Source: an uncultured Acidobacteriia bacterium (GTDB lineage: Bacteria > Acidobacteriota > Terriglobia > Bryobacterales > Bryobacteraceae). Taken from it: a DNA stretch of 64,000 nucleotides. The DNA lies in NCBI GenBank assembly GCA_903923395.1, contig CAIXXM010000162.1:28440-92439 (forward strand). Reading direction: 5' to 3'. A program made the position numbers and the translations under genes. The notes below the pieces were generated by a model that had not been told where the DNA came from, ran no database searches, and saw only the letters and a program-made list of their open reading frames with translations. Shown piece by piece: positions 43,767 through 54,917 of the stretch. Numbering within the stretch: position 1 is the first letter of the stretch; each line of letters starts with the position of its first letter.

Positions 43767-45707
43767 GTGCGTCTGATCCTCTTGCTCTTCGCTGCAGTCC
43801 TGGCGCTGGGGTATGATTACGAACCGCGCGGCACCTATGAGTCGCGCCGCGCGGAGTATCTGCAACTGGCTGCGCGCGACCACAAGGGGCTCTATGCCCA
43901 AGTGGCCCACCTTGCCAACGGACAACCCGTGGACGAAGCACCAATCCGGGCCGCCATCCAGTTTGTGGATGAGCGGAATGATACGGCAGATTTCCGCGTC
44001 AATGCTCTGTTGCGGATCTATCGTGAATCCCGCCCGGGTTTGCTCAGTGAGCTCTTGCGGCAGGATATCCGGCGCAGTCTCACAGCTTTCAAATACTGGG
44101 TGGATGAACCAGGCACAGATCACTTAATGGGCGAATGGAGTGAGAACCACCAGATTCTCTTTCACAGCAGCGAATATCTGGCGGGTCAATTCTTTCCCGA
44201 TGCCGTTTTCCCGAACAGCGGACTTACCGGGCGCCAACACTTGCAGAAGGCCCGCAAGACCGTACTGAAGTGGATTCAGACAAAGGCGCGGGCAGGGTTC
44301 TCTGAGTGGGATTCCAATGCCTATTTCCCTGAAAGCATGGCGGCCCTCCTCAATCTGGCGGACTATGCGGAAGACAGGGAAGTCGCTGAGAAAGCACGTA
44401 TGCTGCTCGATGTGATGTTCTTTGACATGGCAGTGGAATCTTTTCATGGAGTGTTCGGAACCTCACATGGACGCACTTATCAAAACACTGTCCTGAGCGG
44501 ACCCAATGAGGGCACGAATGGAGCTGAGTGGCTCGCGTTCGGGATGGGCGCACCAGGTAGCACTGATAATGTCCTGACGGTCTATCTCGCCGCCGCGAAG
44601 CGCTATTTATTGCCCGACTTAATCCGGAGGATTGCGCTCGAAAGACCAGCCGAACTCGAAAACCGGGAGCGTCAGGGACTGACGATCGCCGCGGCACAGA
44701 AGTTGGGTCTGAACGTGGACGATCCCGATGACTTCTATCTAATGTGGGATTCTGGCAGGCTTTCGAACCGCGCGGATGCAGAGCGTGCGGGTAAACTGCT
44801 GGAGACACTGAACCACCACCGCTACTTTGTTGTGATCAAGCCATATGCCGACGCGGTAATCGGCGCTTATCGTGCGCTGGAAGATATGGGGGTTGCGGCC
44901 ACCGGGCTGGACCGCACAACACTCGAGCAGGTGAATAAGATCACTTATAAGACTCCCGATTACTCACTTTCCACCGCACAGGATTATCGCAAGGGTCTGT
45001 CCGGTTACCAGCAACATATCTGGCAGGCGACGCTGGGACCGGAAAGCGTGGTGTTCACGCTAAACCCCAGCGTCTCCACCAAATACTGGGTGGGCCGCTT
45101 CCCAAAGGCGGTGCAATACAAGAACCTCCTCATCGCGATGTACCGGATTCCTTCCCAGTTGCCGCCGGGACCAACGACACTGATTCCTCCCGATGCAGCG
45201 GGAAATGCCATGCCATCGCCGGGTCCGGCAGAGGAGAGTCCCGCTGGCTTTACGGAAGCTGTCTTCCGCCGCGATAAGTTTACGGAAGTGATCGAGAAGA
45301 ATGGCTGGGTATTCGGGCGTCAGCAGGACGGTTACATCGCCCTGCGTTCGCAATTGCCCGTGCGCTGGTCTGCCAAGGGAGTGTTGGGTGGTGAGGGGCT
45401 GATTGCCGATGGCCGCAGGAATATCTGGGTCTGCCAGTTGGGACGCAAAGCCGTAGATGGTGAGTTCGCGAAGTGGGTGGAGAAGGTCAGCGCTGCCGCC
45501 ATTCGGTTCGATGGAGATGAAGTCAGCTATGATGCACCCGGCGTCGGCAAGGTCGCAATGGGCTGGGATACGGCAATGACAGTCGACCGCAAACCGGTGG
45601 ATGTATCTGGTTATGAGCGCTTCGATAATCCCTACTGCCGAAGCATTTGGGGCAGCGGGAAGTATGAGATCCACCTGGGCGGGGAACGTCTGAGTTATAT
45701 CTTCTGA
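43767..45707 (+). CDS. Large exported protein of unknown function, lyase-like layout
   Basis: A GTG start at 43767, 2 nt after the previous stop, leads into a short signal peptide (RLILLLFAAVLALG). The first 330 or so residues are helical with W/Y-rich segments (TDHLMGEWSENHQILFHSSE, FSEWDSNAYFPESMAALLNL), as in alpha/alpha-toroid enzymes. The C-terminal 250 are beta-rich (QATLGPESVVFTLNP, NIWVCQLGRKAVDGEF). The conserved-looking ENHQ and SNAYFPES stretches are candidate active-site regions. I do not recognise the family. Tight spacing to the propeller protein suggests they act on one substrate. Confidence 0.7.
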   Translation: MRLILLLFAAVLALGYDYEPRGTYESRRAEYLQLAARDHKGLYAQVAHLANGQPVDEAPIRAAIQFVDERNDTADFRVNALLRIYRESRPGLLSELLRQDIRRSLTAFKYWVDEPGTDHLMGEWSENHQILFHSSEYLAGQFFPDAVFPNSGLTGRQHLQKARKTVLKWIQTKARAGFSEWDSNAYFPESMAALLNLADYAEDREVAEKARMLLDVMFFDMAVESFHGVFGTSHGRTYQNTVLSGPNEGTNGAEWLAFGMGAPGSTDNVLTVYLAAAKRYLLPDLIRRIALERPAELENRERQGLTIAAAQKLGLNVDDPDDFYLMWDSGRLSNRADAERAGKLLETLNHHRYFVVIKPYADAVIGAYRALEDMGVAATGLDRTTLEQVNKITYKTPDYSLSTAQDYRKGLSGYQQHIWQATLGPESVVFTLNPSVSTKYWVGRFPKAVQYKNLLIAMYRIPSQLPPGPTTLIPPDAAGNAMPSPGPAEESPAGFTEAVFRRDKFTEVIEKNGWVFGRQQDGYIALRSQLPVRWSAKGVLGGEGLIADGRRNIWVCQLGRKAVDGEFAKWVEKVSAAAIRFDGDEVSYDAPGVGKVAMGWDTAMTVDRKPVDVSGYERFDNPYCRSIWGSGKYEIHLGGERLSYIF

Positions 45708-45708
45708 G

Positions 45709-46860
45709 CTACAAGAGCAGCGCGAGTGTCGCCGGCAAGAGAGCAGGAGTTACAACGACAATGCCGGTGCGCACGAAGGTCCACGGGCTTACTTCAATCT
45801 CAGCGCGGCGCAAGGCTACAAGCCAGAGCAGTGTGGCGAGGGAACCAGTGACGGAGAGATTGGGGCCAAGATCGATGCCGATGAGCACCGCTTCCCGGAA
45901 TTGTGGGGCTGTTGCCAGAGCCGTCGATGTCAGCAGTCCGGCAGGCAGATTGTTCATTAGATTGGAAAGCAGGCCGACACCGCCGGATGCCGCGAGCAGA
46001 GCTGTGGCGCGGTGGTAACCAGCAAATATCGCAAGCACGCCGGCAAGGGCCTGCGAGGCACCCTGTAAGTTGAGCGCCGCGACTAAGATAAAGAGTCCCA
46101 GCACCAAGGGGATGACCGACCAACTTACGGAGAGAACAATACTCCGGGCGCGTCGCCACTGGAAGCCGGGCGCTGCAATAGCCGCGAGAAACGTGGGGAA
46201 ACCCAGATCGCGGCCAAGCGCAGATGTTACCAGCAGCACGCACCCGGCAAGCACCATGGACCAGGCGGCGCGCCGGCCGTCCGGGGTGAGAGGCATTTCT
46301 TCCGGTAATCCGGGAAAGGTACCTTGCAGGCTGCGCCGCTGCGTCCAATAGAGGGCTGCGCAGGTGGCCAGGATCGAAACCAGCGAGGGCAATGCGACGG
46401 TGCGCAGCCAGTGCAACAGAGGCGGCAGCGCGGATCCGTAAACCACTAAGTTCGCAGGGTTCGAAACAGGCAGTACAAAGCTCGCCGCGTTGGCGATGAA
46501 GGCACAGAGGAAGAGGCACGGCATCACGTCCGTGCGTGCCTTCCTGACAGCCGTGAGTACCGCAGGAGTGAGCACCACGGCCGTGGCGTCATTCGAGAGC
46601 AGGATGGTGACCAGGGTGCCCGTGACGTAGATGAGCGTGAAGAGTCGAAGGCGCGATTGCCTGGCCGCGCGCAGGGCAAGGCCCGGCAGCCAGTCAAAAA
46701 CTCCTGCCTGCCTCGCGAGTTCGGCGAGCAACATCATGCCGGCCAGGAAGAGGCACACATCCACGCCTTCTCCGGCGGCTTGCAGTGCCTGCTGCGGCGT
46801 GATCCAGCCAAATAGCAGTATAACTATGGACGCGATTACCGCCCAGAAGGCCTCCGCCAA
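45709..46860 (-). CDS. ArsB-type anion permease (ArsB/NhaD superfamily), start codon unclear
   Basis: A membrane transporter of about 10-12 helices with ArsB-like signatures: LVTILLSNDATAVVLTPAV and CAFIANAASFVLPVSNPANL. It may export arsenite or another oxyanion, but no other arsenic gene is nearby. The TTG at 46860 is the first ordinary start codon, yet the frame upstream (to TGA at 46927) encodes an expected first helix (VWFIAFVTILAILLRPKGL). An AGGAG lies 6 nt before a GTC at 46912-46914 in that frame, exactly where a start should be. The true start may be the GTC at 46914, making 401 aa. The 3' end abuts the convergent unknown gene (1 nt apart). Confidence 0.78.
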   Translation of the reverse strand: MAEAFWAVIASIVILLFGWITPQQALQAAGEGVDVCLFLAGMMLLAELARQAGVFDWLPGLALRAARQSRLRLFTLIYVTGTLVTILLSNDATAVVLTPAVLTAVRKARTDVMPCLFLCAFIANAASFVLPVSNPANLVVYGSALPPLLHWLRTVALPSLVSILATCAALYWTQRRSLQGTFPGLPEEMPLTPDGRRAAWSMVLAGCVLLVTSALGRDLGFPTFLAAIAAPGFQWRRARSIVLSVSWSVIPLVLGLFILVAALNLQGASQALAGVLAIFAGYHRATALLAASGGVGLLSNLMNNLPAGLLTSTALATAPQFREAVLIGIDLGPNLSVTGSLATLLWLVALRRAEIEVSPWTFVRTGIVVVTPALLPATLALLL

Positions 46861-46969
46861 GCCCTTCGGGCGGAGGAGGATCGCGAGGATCGTGACAAAT
46901 GCGATGAACCAGACAGGAAACTCCTCTCAGATTCGCATAGAATAGTTGAGCAAGTCTCAGGAGTGAACC
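46861..46969. promoter_or_regulatory. Divergent region between permease and pectinesterase genes
   Basis: The 109 nt include the probable N-terminal codons of the permease and both promoters. AGGAG (46939-46943) near the pectinesterase ATG is plausible as its ribosome site. No -35/-10 pair was convincing. Confidence 0.3.
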
Positions 46970-49852
46970 ATGAATCGTTACTTCGGCTCAATCGTATTGC
47001 TGGCGTTGTGCTGTAGCGCACAGGCGCAGAACCCCGCGGGGGTCATCGTAGATGACACATTTGCGAACGGCAACAGCCAATTGCAGGACATCCCACATAA
47101 TTCCCTATTCGTTTTTAACGGACGGACGAATAATATCCGGACGGATCAGGTGGGTTCGCTGAGCCTGGATATGACTCCGGCCTCGACGTCTTCGGAAGCG
47201 ATTTGGGCTTTCTTTACTGACGCGGGGAAGCCGGTGAATCTGGGTGTGGGCGACACGCTGACCGTCGCGGTGACATTTTCCACTACCGGCTTCAAGAACA
47301 ACGGGCAGGACGTGCGGTTTGGCCTGTTGGATTCGCAGGGTACCCGGAACACGACGAATCTGGCGGGCGGCATGAATGACGCTACGTTTATCGGCGACAC
47401 AGGGTACGGGCTGGATTACTACGCCAGCGGAACCGGCTCACCATTTGTAATCGGGCGGCATACGGTATTTACCAATGCCAATTTGTTCAATAACTTCGGC
47501 GACTTTGCGACGATCAATGGCACCGGCGCGACGGACCGCCAGACGATTGTGGATGGGGTCAAGTACACACTGACATATACGATTCAGCGAACCTCGGCGA
47601 CGAATACCAGCATTACGGCTTCACTTACAGGCGGGGCCATCAGCGGACTAACTTACACGGCCGTGGAGAATTCCCCATCGCCTGCCACCACTTTTGATTA
47701 CTTTGCCTTTCGCATTGGGGGTACGAACTTCTCAAACGCGCTAAGCTTCTATGATCTGGCTGTAAGTTATATTCCCTCGGCGCCGGTCATTACCAGCCAG
47801 CCGCAGCCCTCGAAACTGGTGGTTCAGGTGGGCAGCCCGGTGACCATGAGTATTGGCGCCTCCGGCAGTGCACTGACTTATCAATGGCGGAAGGATGGAC
47901 TGGCATTGACTGGAAATGCGTCCGCTGCCAGTTCTGTACTGCAACTGAGTTCCGTACAGTTGACTGATGCCGGGACCTATACAGTAGCGGTCTCAAACGC
48001 CGGCGGTACAGTGACCAGCAACCCCGTGGTACTGGGGGTGAGTACAACACCTGTGCCCCCCGCGCCAAGCATTACCCGGCAGCCTGCAAATACAACCATC
48101 CCGGTGGGCAGTGCAGGACAGTTGAGCGTGGCGGCAAGCGGCGCAGGGCTCTTCTATCAGTGGTTTAAGAATGGGGCACTGCTCCCGAATCAGACAGGCG
48201 CGGTGTTGCTTTTCAATAGTGCCGCCGTCGGTGATACCGGGAGTTATTCGGTTGTGGTCAGTAACTCGAGCGGCAGTGTTACCAGCACCACAGCATCGGT
48301 GCTGGTGGTTTCCACCATGTCGGCGGTGAGTTTCTCACCCTACAACGGGCAGGATCATGTTTGCGTGGACACTTCGCTTTCCGTCACTCTGAACCAGGCT
48401 CCGTCGGTGGGCACTTCCGGGAAGATTCGGATTTATAACTCGGCCTTCAAGGTTGTGGATACGATTGATATGGCATCCAGCCCGCAAACCAGGGCGGTTG
48501 GCGGGAGTTCTTATTCCTATTATCCCGTCACAGTAAGTGGCAACACGGCTACGATTTATCCGCACCAGCCCCTGCCCTACAACGATGTGTACTTTATCGC
48601 GATGGACCCCGGTGTCCTGCTGGATCCGAATGGTGCACCGTTTGCGGGGATCAATGATGCGGATTTGTGGAGCTTCTTCTCACGGATACAGCCCCCGCCA
48701 CCCGGCACCACAGCCTTGAACGTTGCCACAGATGGAACGGGACACTTCTGCACCATCCAGGCCGCTCTGGATTTCGTCCCCGCGAATAACAATACTCCGG
48801 TGACGATCACCGTCCAGCCTGGCTATTACAACGAGATGCTTTACGTTCCCTCCAACAAACCGTTTATTACCTTGCGGGGCGTGGACCGGGACCGTTCCGT
48901 CATCCAGTATCCAGATAATAATAACTTCAATAATGGCTATCAGCGCGCGATGGTCGGCGTGGATGCCCCGGACTTCACACTCGAAAACATTACCCTCCAC
49001 AACACGACCGTCAAGGGTGGTTCCCAGGCGGAAGCTTTTCGCGGCAATAACTCGCGCATTCTCCTCAACCGGGTGAATCTCTACAGCTTCCAGGACACGC
49101 TGTGGCTGCAGGGGCTGGGCTTTGTAACGAACAGCTACATCGAAGGAGATGTCGATTTCATGTGGGGTGCGGGGTCGGTTTACTTCCAGAACAATGAGCT
49201 GAAGGGAGTAAGTTCGGGCGGTTATTACACGCAGATCCGCAATGTGCAGAACCAGCCGGGGAATGTGTATGTCGATAACTGGCTTACTTCACCCGATGGA
49301 GTGACCGGAATGTATCTCGCGCGGATCGACCCGACATTCGGGCAGTTCCCGTACAGCCAGGTGGTGTATATCAATACGGCGATGGGGCCTCACATCGCGC
49401 CCGTGGGTTGGCTGTTGAATAATGCCACGACGGCGCCGAATGTGTCGTTCTGGGAATACAAGAGCGTGGACTTGGGCGGGAAGCCGCTGGATGTCAGCCA
49501 GCGCGCGCCGTTTTCGCGGCAGATGACCGATGCAGAGGCGGTGCAATGGAGTGATCCGGGTTTCGTGCTGGGTGGCTGGGTCCCTTATACGGTGAACGCG
49601 GTGCAGGTGGGGGCTACGGTACAGGCGGACTGGAGCGCATCACCCAAGCATGATCCGAAGGACACGATTGGCTTCTACGCCATGGGGACGGCGGACACTG
49701 CGGGAGAGTTGATCCAGCCGGTGGGAACGGCGAACCGCGGGCACTTGAAATTCGCCACGGCGGGGCTGAAATCTGGACAATACGAACTGCGTTACCTGAC
49801 CGCTGACGGGAAAACCCGCCAAGCGGTCAGCAACGTCATCACCATCCCCTAA
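46970..49852 (+). CDS. Multidomain exported pectinesterase (CE8) with Ig-like domains
   Basis: The enzyme removes methyl esters from pectin. Order: signal peptide (FGSIVLLALCCSAQA), an N-terminal beta-rich lectin-like domain to about 265, two Ig-like domains (about 270-358 and 365-447, each ending DAGTYTVAVSN or DTGSYSVVVSN), a third beta domain to about 580, then the CE8 helix from about 586. Catalytic aspartates fit D709 in SFQDTLW and D729 in EGDVDFMWGAG. The 960-aa length is long for CE8; the added domains probably bind polysaccharide. It ends 2 nt before a perfect palindrome that separates it from the convergent isomerase gene. Confidence 0.9.
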   Translation: MNRYFGSIVLLALCCSAQAQNPAGVIVDDTFANGNSQLQDIPHNSLFVFNGRTNNIRTDQVGSLSLDMTPASTSSEAIWAFFTDAGKPVNLGVGDTLTVAVTFSTTGFKNNGQDVRFGLLDSQGTRNTTNLAGGMNDATFIGDTGYGLDYYASGTGSPFVIGRHTVFTNANLFNNFGDFATINGTGATDRQTIVDGVKYTLTYTIQRTSATNTSITASLTGGAISGLTYTAVENSPSPATTFDYFAFRIGGTNFSNALSFYDLAVSYIPSAPVITSQPQPSKLVVQVGSPVTMSIGASGSALTYQWRKDGLALTGNASAASSVLQLSSVQLTDAGTYTVAVSNAGGTVTSNPVVLGVSTTPVPPAPSITRQPANTTIPVGSAGQLSVAASGAGLFYQWFKNGALLPNQTGAVLLFNSAAVGDTGSYSVVVSNSSGSVTSTTASVLVVSTMSAVSFSPYNGQDHVCVDTSLSVTLNQAPSVGTSGKIRIYNSAFKVVDTIDMASSPQTRAVGGSSYSYYPVTVSGNTATIYPHQPLPYNDVYFIAMDPGVLLDPNGAPFAGINDADLWSFFSRIQPPPPGTTALNVATDGTGHFCTIQAALDFVPANNNTPVTITVQPGYYNEMLYVPSNKPFITLRGVDRDRSVIQYPDNNNFNNGYQRAMVGVDAPDFTLENITLHNTTVKGGSQAEAFRGNNSRILLNRVNLYSFQDTLWLQGLGFVTNSYIEGDVDFMWGAGSVYFQNNELKGVSSGGYYTQIRNVQNQPGNVYVDNWLTSPDGVTGMYLARIDPTFGQFPYSQVVYINTAMGPHIAPVGWLLNNATTAPNVSFWEYKSVDLGGKPLDVSQRAPFSRQMTDAEAVQWSDPGFVLGGWVPYTVNAVQVGATVQADWSASPKHDPKDTIGFYAMGTADTAGELIQPVGTANRGHLKFATAGLKSGQYELRYLTADGKTRQAVSNVITIP

Positions 49853-49854
49853 GA

Positions 49855-49897
49855 AAACCCTAAAGAATCGGTGCCAGGCACCGATTCTTTAGGGTTT
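49855..49897. terminator. Perfect 21-bp-arm palindrome, bidirectional terminator
   Basis: Arms 49855-49875 and 49877-49897 are exactly complementary around the single base 49876; the inner core reads GGTGCC-a-GGCACC. The A-run and T-run at the two outer edges give each direction a T-tract. It fills the gap between two convergent genes (stops at 49852 and 49900). Confidence 0.85.
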
Positions 49898-49899
49898 GT

Positions 49900-50766
49900 T
49901 TAGCTGAGGAGGGCTTTTTTGCAGTAGTCGAGGCACTTTGCGACTTCCGTGGGGGAGTCCGAAGTGCCTTTGTATTCATACTCGATGTTTGCCGGGATCT
50001 TGTACTTCTTGTCCCGCAGGGTGTGCAGCACTTCTTTGATCGGGGTGTCGCCTTCGCCGAAGGGAAAGTTCGCGCCCTGGTCCTTCTTGCGGTCCTTGAT
50101 ATGCAGCGTCACGATGTCGGCGTGGTGCTGGTTGAGGAAGTCCACCGGGTTGAAGCCGGCGGCCCAGAAGTGGCCGATGTCGAGGTTGATCTTAATCCAT
50201 TTGGAGCGGCCTTCCATGGCCTTGGCGAAGCTCTCCGGCGTCGCGAATTCGCCTTCCTTCATGTTGGAGTGGCCGTGCATGGCGACCGGGATACCGTACT
50301 TCTCGCAATAGGGGTAGAGCTTGGCCCCCATCGGCACCGTGGAGGAGGCAGTGATGTACTTCACGCCCATCGCCTTGGTCATTTCGAAGCCGCGCTCGAT
50401 TTCCTTCTCGGTGAAGCTCTCGCGGAAGCTGTAGTTATAGGCGTAGAGGTTGATGCCCGCTTTGTCGAACTTCTCCCGGACCTTCTTGAACTCATCCAGA
50501 TTGACGGTTTCGCGCCATGCGGTGAGTTCCTTGCCGCGGAGTTTGGGTTCCACGTGACCGGCGAAGAGTTCCACTTCCCCAATGCCGACCTTCACCATCG
50601 CGGCGATGGCATCATCGAGCGGCAGATCGCGGAAACTGTAGCTCTGCGCGCCGAGTTGCACGCCTTTGACAACGGAATTGATCTTGGCTGCCGATGCGCT
50701 GCCGCCAACAAGGGCGGTGCCGAGCGCGGCAAGGCTCAGCTTATGAAAATCGCGTCTGGAGGTCAT
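49900..50766 (-). CDS. Tat-exported sugar phosphate isomerase/epimerase-like TIM barrel
   Basis: The protein has the xylose-isomerase-like TIM-barrel fold. Tat leader: MTSRRDFHKLSLAALGTALV. Metal-site segments: GEVELFAGHVEP, PVAMHGHSN, WIKINLDIGHFWAAG, DIVTLHIKDRK and PANIEYEYKG. Such proteins isomerise or epimerise sugars or sugar acids; the substrate is not evident. The ATG at 50766 begins the Tat motif; an earlier frame to 50793 is unlikely. It lies 71 nt after the clpC stop region and shares its direction. Confidence 0.85.
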   Translation of the reverse strand: MTSRRDFHKLSLAALGTALVGGSASAAKINSVVKGVQLGAQSYSFRDLPLDDAIAAMVKVGIGEVELFAGHVEPKLRGKELTAWRETVNLDEFKKVREKFDKAGINLYAYNYSFRESFTEKEIERGFEMTKAMGVKYITASSTVPMGAKLYPYCEKYGIPVAMHGHSNMKEGEFATPESFAKAMEGRSKWIKINLDIGHFWAAGFNPVDFLNQHHADIVTLHIKDRKKDQGANFPFGEGDTPIKEVLHTLRDKKYKIPANIEYEYKGTSDSPTEVAKCLDYCKKALLS

Positions 50767-50837
50767 GACACGACAGTTTATAACAAAGGCCAACCCCGAA
50801 GGATTGGCCTCAAGTTGATTTTCTCTTTGGACTTGAT

Positions 50838-53336
<2,499 letters not shown>

Positions 53337-53492
53337 GATCTGGGTGCCCCCTTCAACTACTGCTCTAAAACGACAGCTTGCTAAAAAAACTTTAGTGCCG
53401 CTGGAAAACCACTGCAGCCTGGCAAAGGGCAGAACTTACCCCTAACCATAAGATACCCTTCACTTCAATATTGTTGCAAAACCACTTGCGTA

Positions 53493-54167
53493 TTAGCGGA
53501 GAATACCACTCTCCAGGGTCAGGGTGCGATCCGACTGGCTCGCGAAGGCGGCATTGTGGGTCACAAGAATCACCGTGAGGCCCAGAGAATGCCGGATTTG
53601 CTGCAGGAGACCGAAAATCGAGGCCCCGGTGGCCTCATCCAGATTGCCAGAAGGCTCATCCGCCAGCAAAAGGCTGGGGCCGGCCACCAGCGCTCTCGCG
53701 ATCGCCACACGCTGCTGTTCACCGCCAGAAAGTTCTCCCGCACGGTGGTGGCTGCGGGCCGCAAGCCCGGTCGCTTCCAGATATTTCAGGGCATGCTGGC
53801 GGGCCTCGCGCTGCCCCATCCCCCGGATTAGCAGCGGCATGGCCGCGTTTTCGAGCGCGGTGAATTCCGGCAGCAGATGATGCTGCTGCCAGACATATCC
53901 AATTTCGCGGTTCCGAAAGCGGGCGCGCCGGGGTTCGGGAAGTTTTGTGATGTCCTGTCCGCCGATGAAGATACTGCCTGCCGTGGGCTGGTCGAGTCCA
54001 CTGATGAGGTGGAGCAGGGTGCTCTTCCCTGCTCCGCTGGCCCCCACAATGGCGATGAGTTCACCCGGGAAAACTTCCAGGCAGAGTTCGCGGAAAATCA
54101 CCAGATCCGACGCGCCGGAGCGGTAGACTCTGGTGAGGTTTTCAACGCGGACGAGCGGCCCTTCCAT
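53493..54167 (-). CDS. LolD-like ABC transporter ATPase
   Basis: ATP-binding subunit with Walker A GASGAGKST, Q-loop YVWQQHH, ABC signature LSGGEQQRVAIARAL, Walker B LLLADEPSGNLDEAT and the switch histidine VTHN. The spacing and the DEPSGNLD form place it in the LolD/MacB subgroup, which serves lipoprotein release or peptide export. No permease gene lies beside it, so its partner is elsewhere. It starts directly next to the tpiA stop (54168), which implies co-transcription with tpiA and deoB. Confidence 0.9.
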   Translation of the reverse strand: MEGPLVRVENLTRVYRSGASDLVIFRELCLEVFPGELIAIVGASGAGKSTLLHLISGLDQPTAGSIFIGGQDITKLPEPRRARFRNREIGYVWQQHHLLPEFTALENAAMPLLIRGMGQREARQHALKYLEATGLAARSHHRAGELSGGEQQRVAIARALVAGPSLLLADEPSGNLDEATGASIFGLLQQIRHSLGLTVILVTHNAAFASQSDRTLTLESGILR

Positions 54168-54917
54168 CTAGTAATTGACGATTGCAGCGAAAGATTTGGG
54201 GTCGAGAGAAGCGCCGCCTACCAGAGCGCCATCAATCTCTTCTTCCGCCATCAGGCCCTTGACGTTGTCGGGCTTCACGCTGCCGCCGTACAGGATGCGG
54301 ACCGCTGCGCCAGCTTCCGCGCCAAACCGTGCGGTCACCTTGGAGCGGATGAACCTGTGGGCATCGGAAGCCATCTGCGGCGTGGCCACTTTGCCGGTGC
54401 CAATGGCCCAGACCGGTTCGTAGGCGATGACAATCTTGGCGAACTGTTCGGGAGTGAGCGGTGCCAAACCGCCGTCGAACTGTTCGGAAAGCACGTCTTC
54501 GGTTCGGCCGGCTTCGCGCTCCGCGAGAAGTTCGCCCACGCAGACAATCGGCGTCAGGCCCCATTCGAGAGCCGCTTCCACCTTCTTGACCACTTCGGGT
54601 TCCGATTCTTTGAAGTATTGACGGCGCTCGCTGTGCGCGATGATCACGTGGGAGCAACCGACGGCTTGCAGCATGTGGCCGGAAACTTCCCCGGTCACCG
54701 CGCCTTCCTTGCCCCAGTGCAGATTCTGCGCGCCGATGCCGATGGTGGTTCCGGCAGCTTCCGCAACGGCGGCGGGAAGATTCGGGAACGGCGGGCAAAG
54801 CACGATATCGCAGTGGGTGCTGGCCGCGACCAGGGGCTTGAAGGCTTCAATATAGTTGTGGGTTTCGGCAGGGGTCTTGTACATCTTCCAATTGCCCGCC
54901 ATCAAGGGTTTTCTCAT
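54168..54917 (-). CDS. tpiA: Triosephosphate isomerase
   Basis: The enzyme interconverts dihydroxyacetone phosphate and glyceraldehyde-3-phosphate. Catalytic residues are seen in AGNWKMYK (Lys), VIIAHSERRQYF (His) and IVIAYEPVWAIGTGK (Glu and loop 6). LYGGSVKPDN holds the phosphate. The 249-aa length is standard. The start overlaps the deoB stop (ATGA, 54914-54917). It also links the rhamnose pathway, whose aldolase yields dihydroxyacetone phosphate, to glycolysis. Confidence 0.96.
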   Translation of the reverse strand: MRKPLMAGNWKMYKTPAETHNYIEAFKPLVAASTHCDIVLCPPFPNLPAAVAEAAGTTIGIGAQNLHWGKEGAVTGEVSGHMLQAVGCSHVIIAHSERRQYFKESEPEVVKKVEAALEWGLTPIVCVGELLAEREAGRTEDVLSEQFDGGLAPLTPEQFAKIVIAYEPVWAIGTGKVATPQMASDAHRFIRSKVTARFGAEAGAAVRILYGGSVKPDNVKGLMAEEEIDGALVGGASLDPKSFAAIVNY

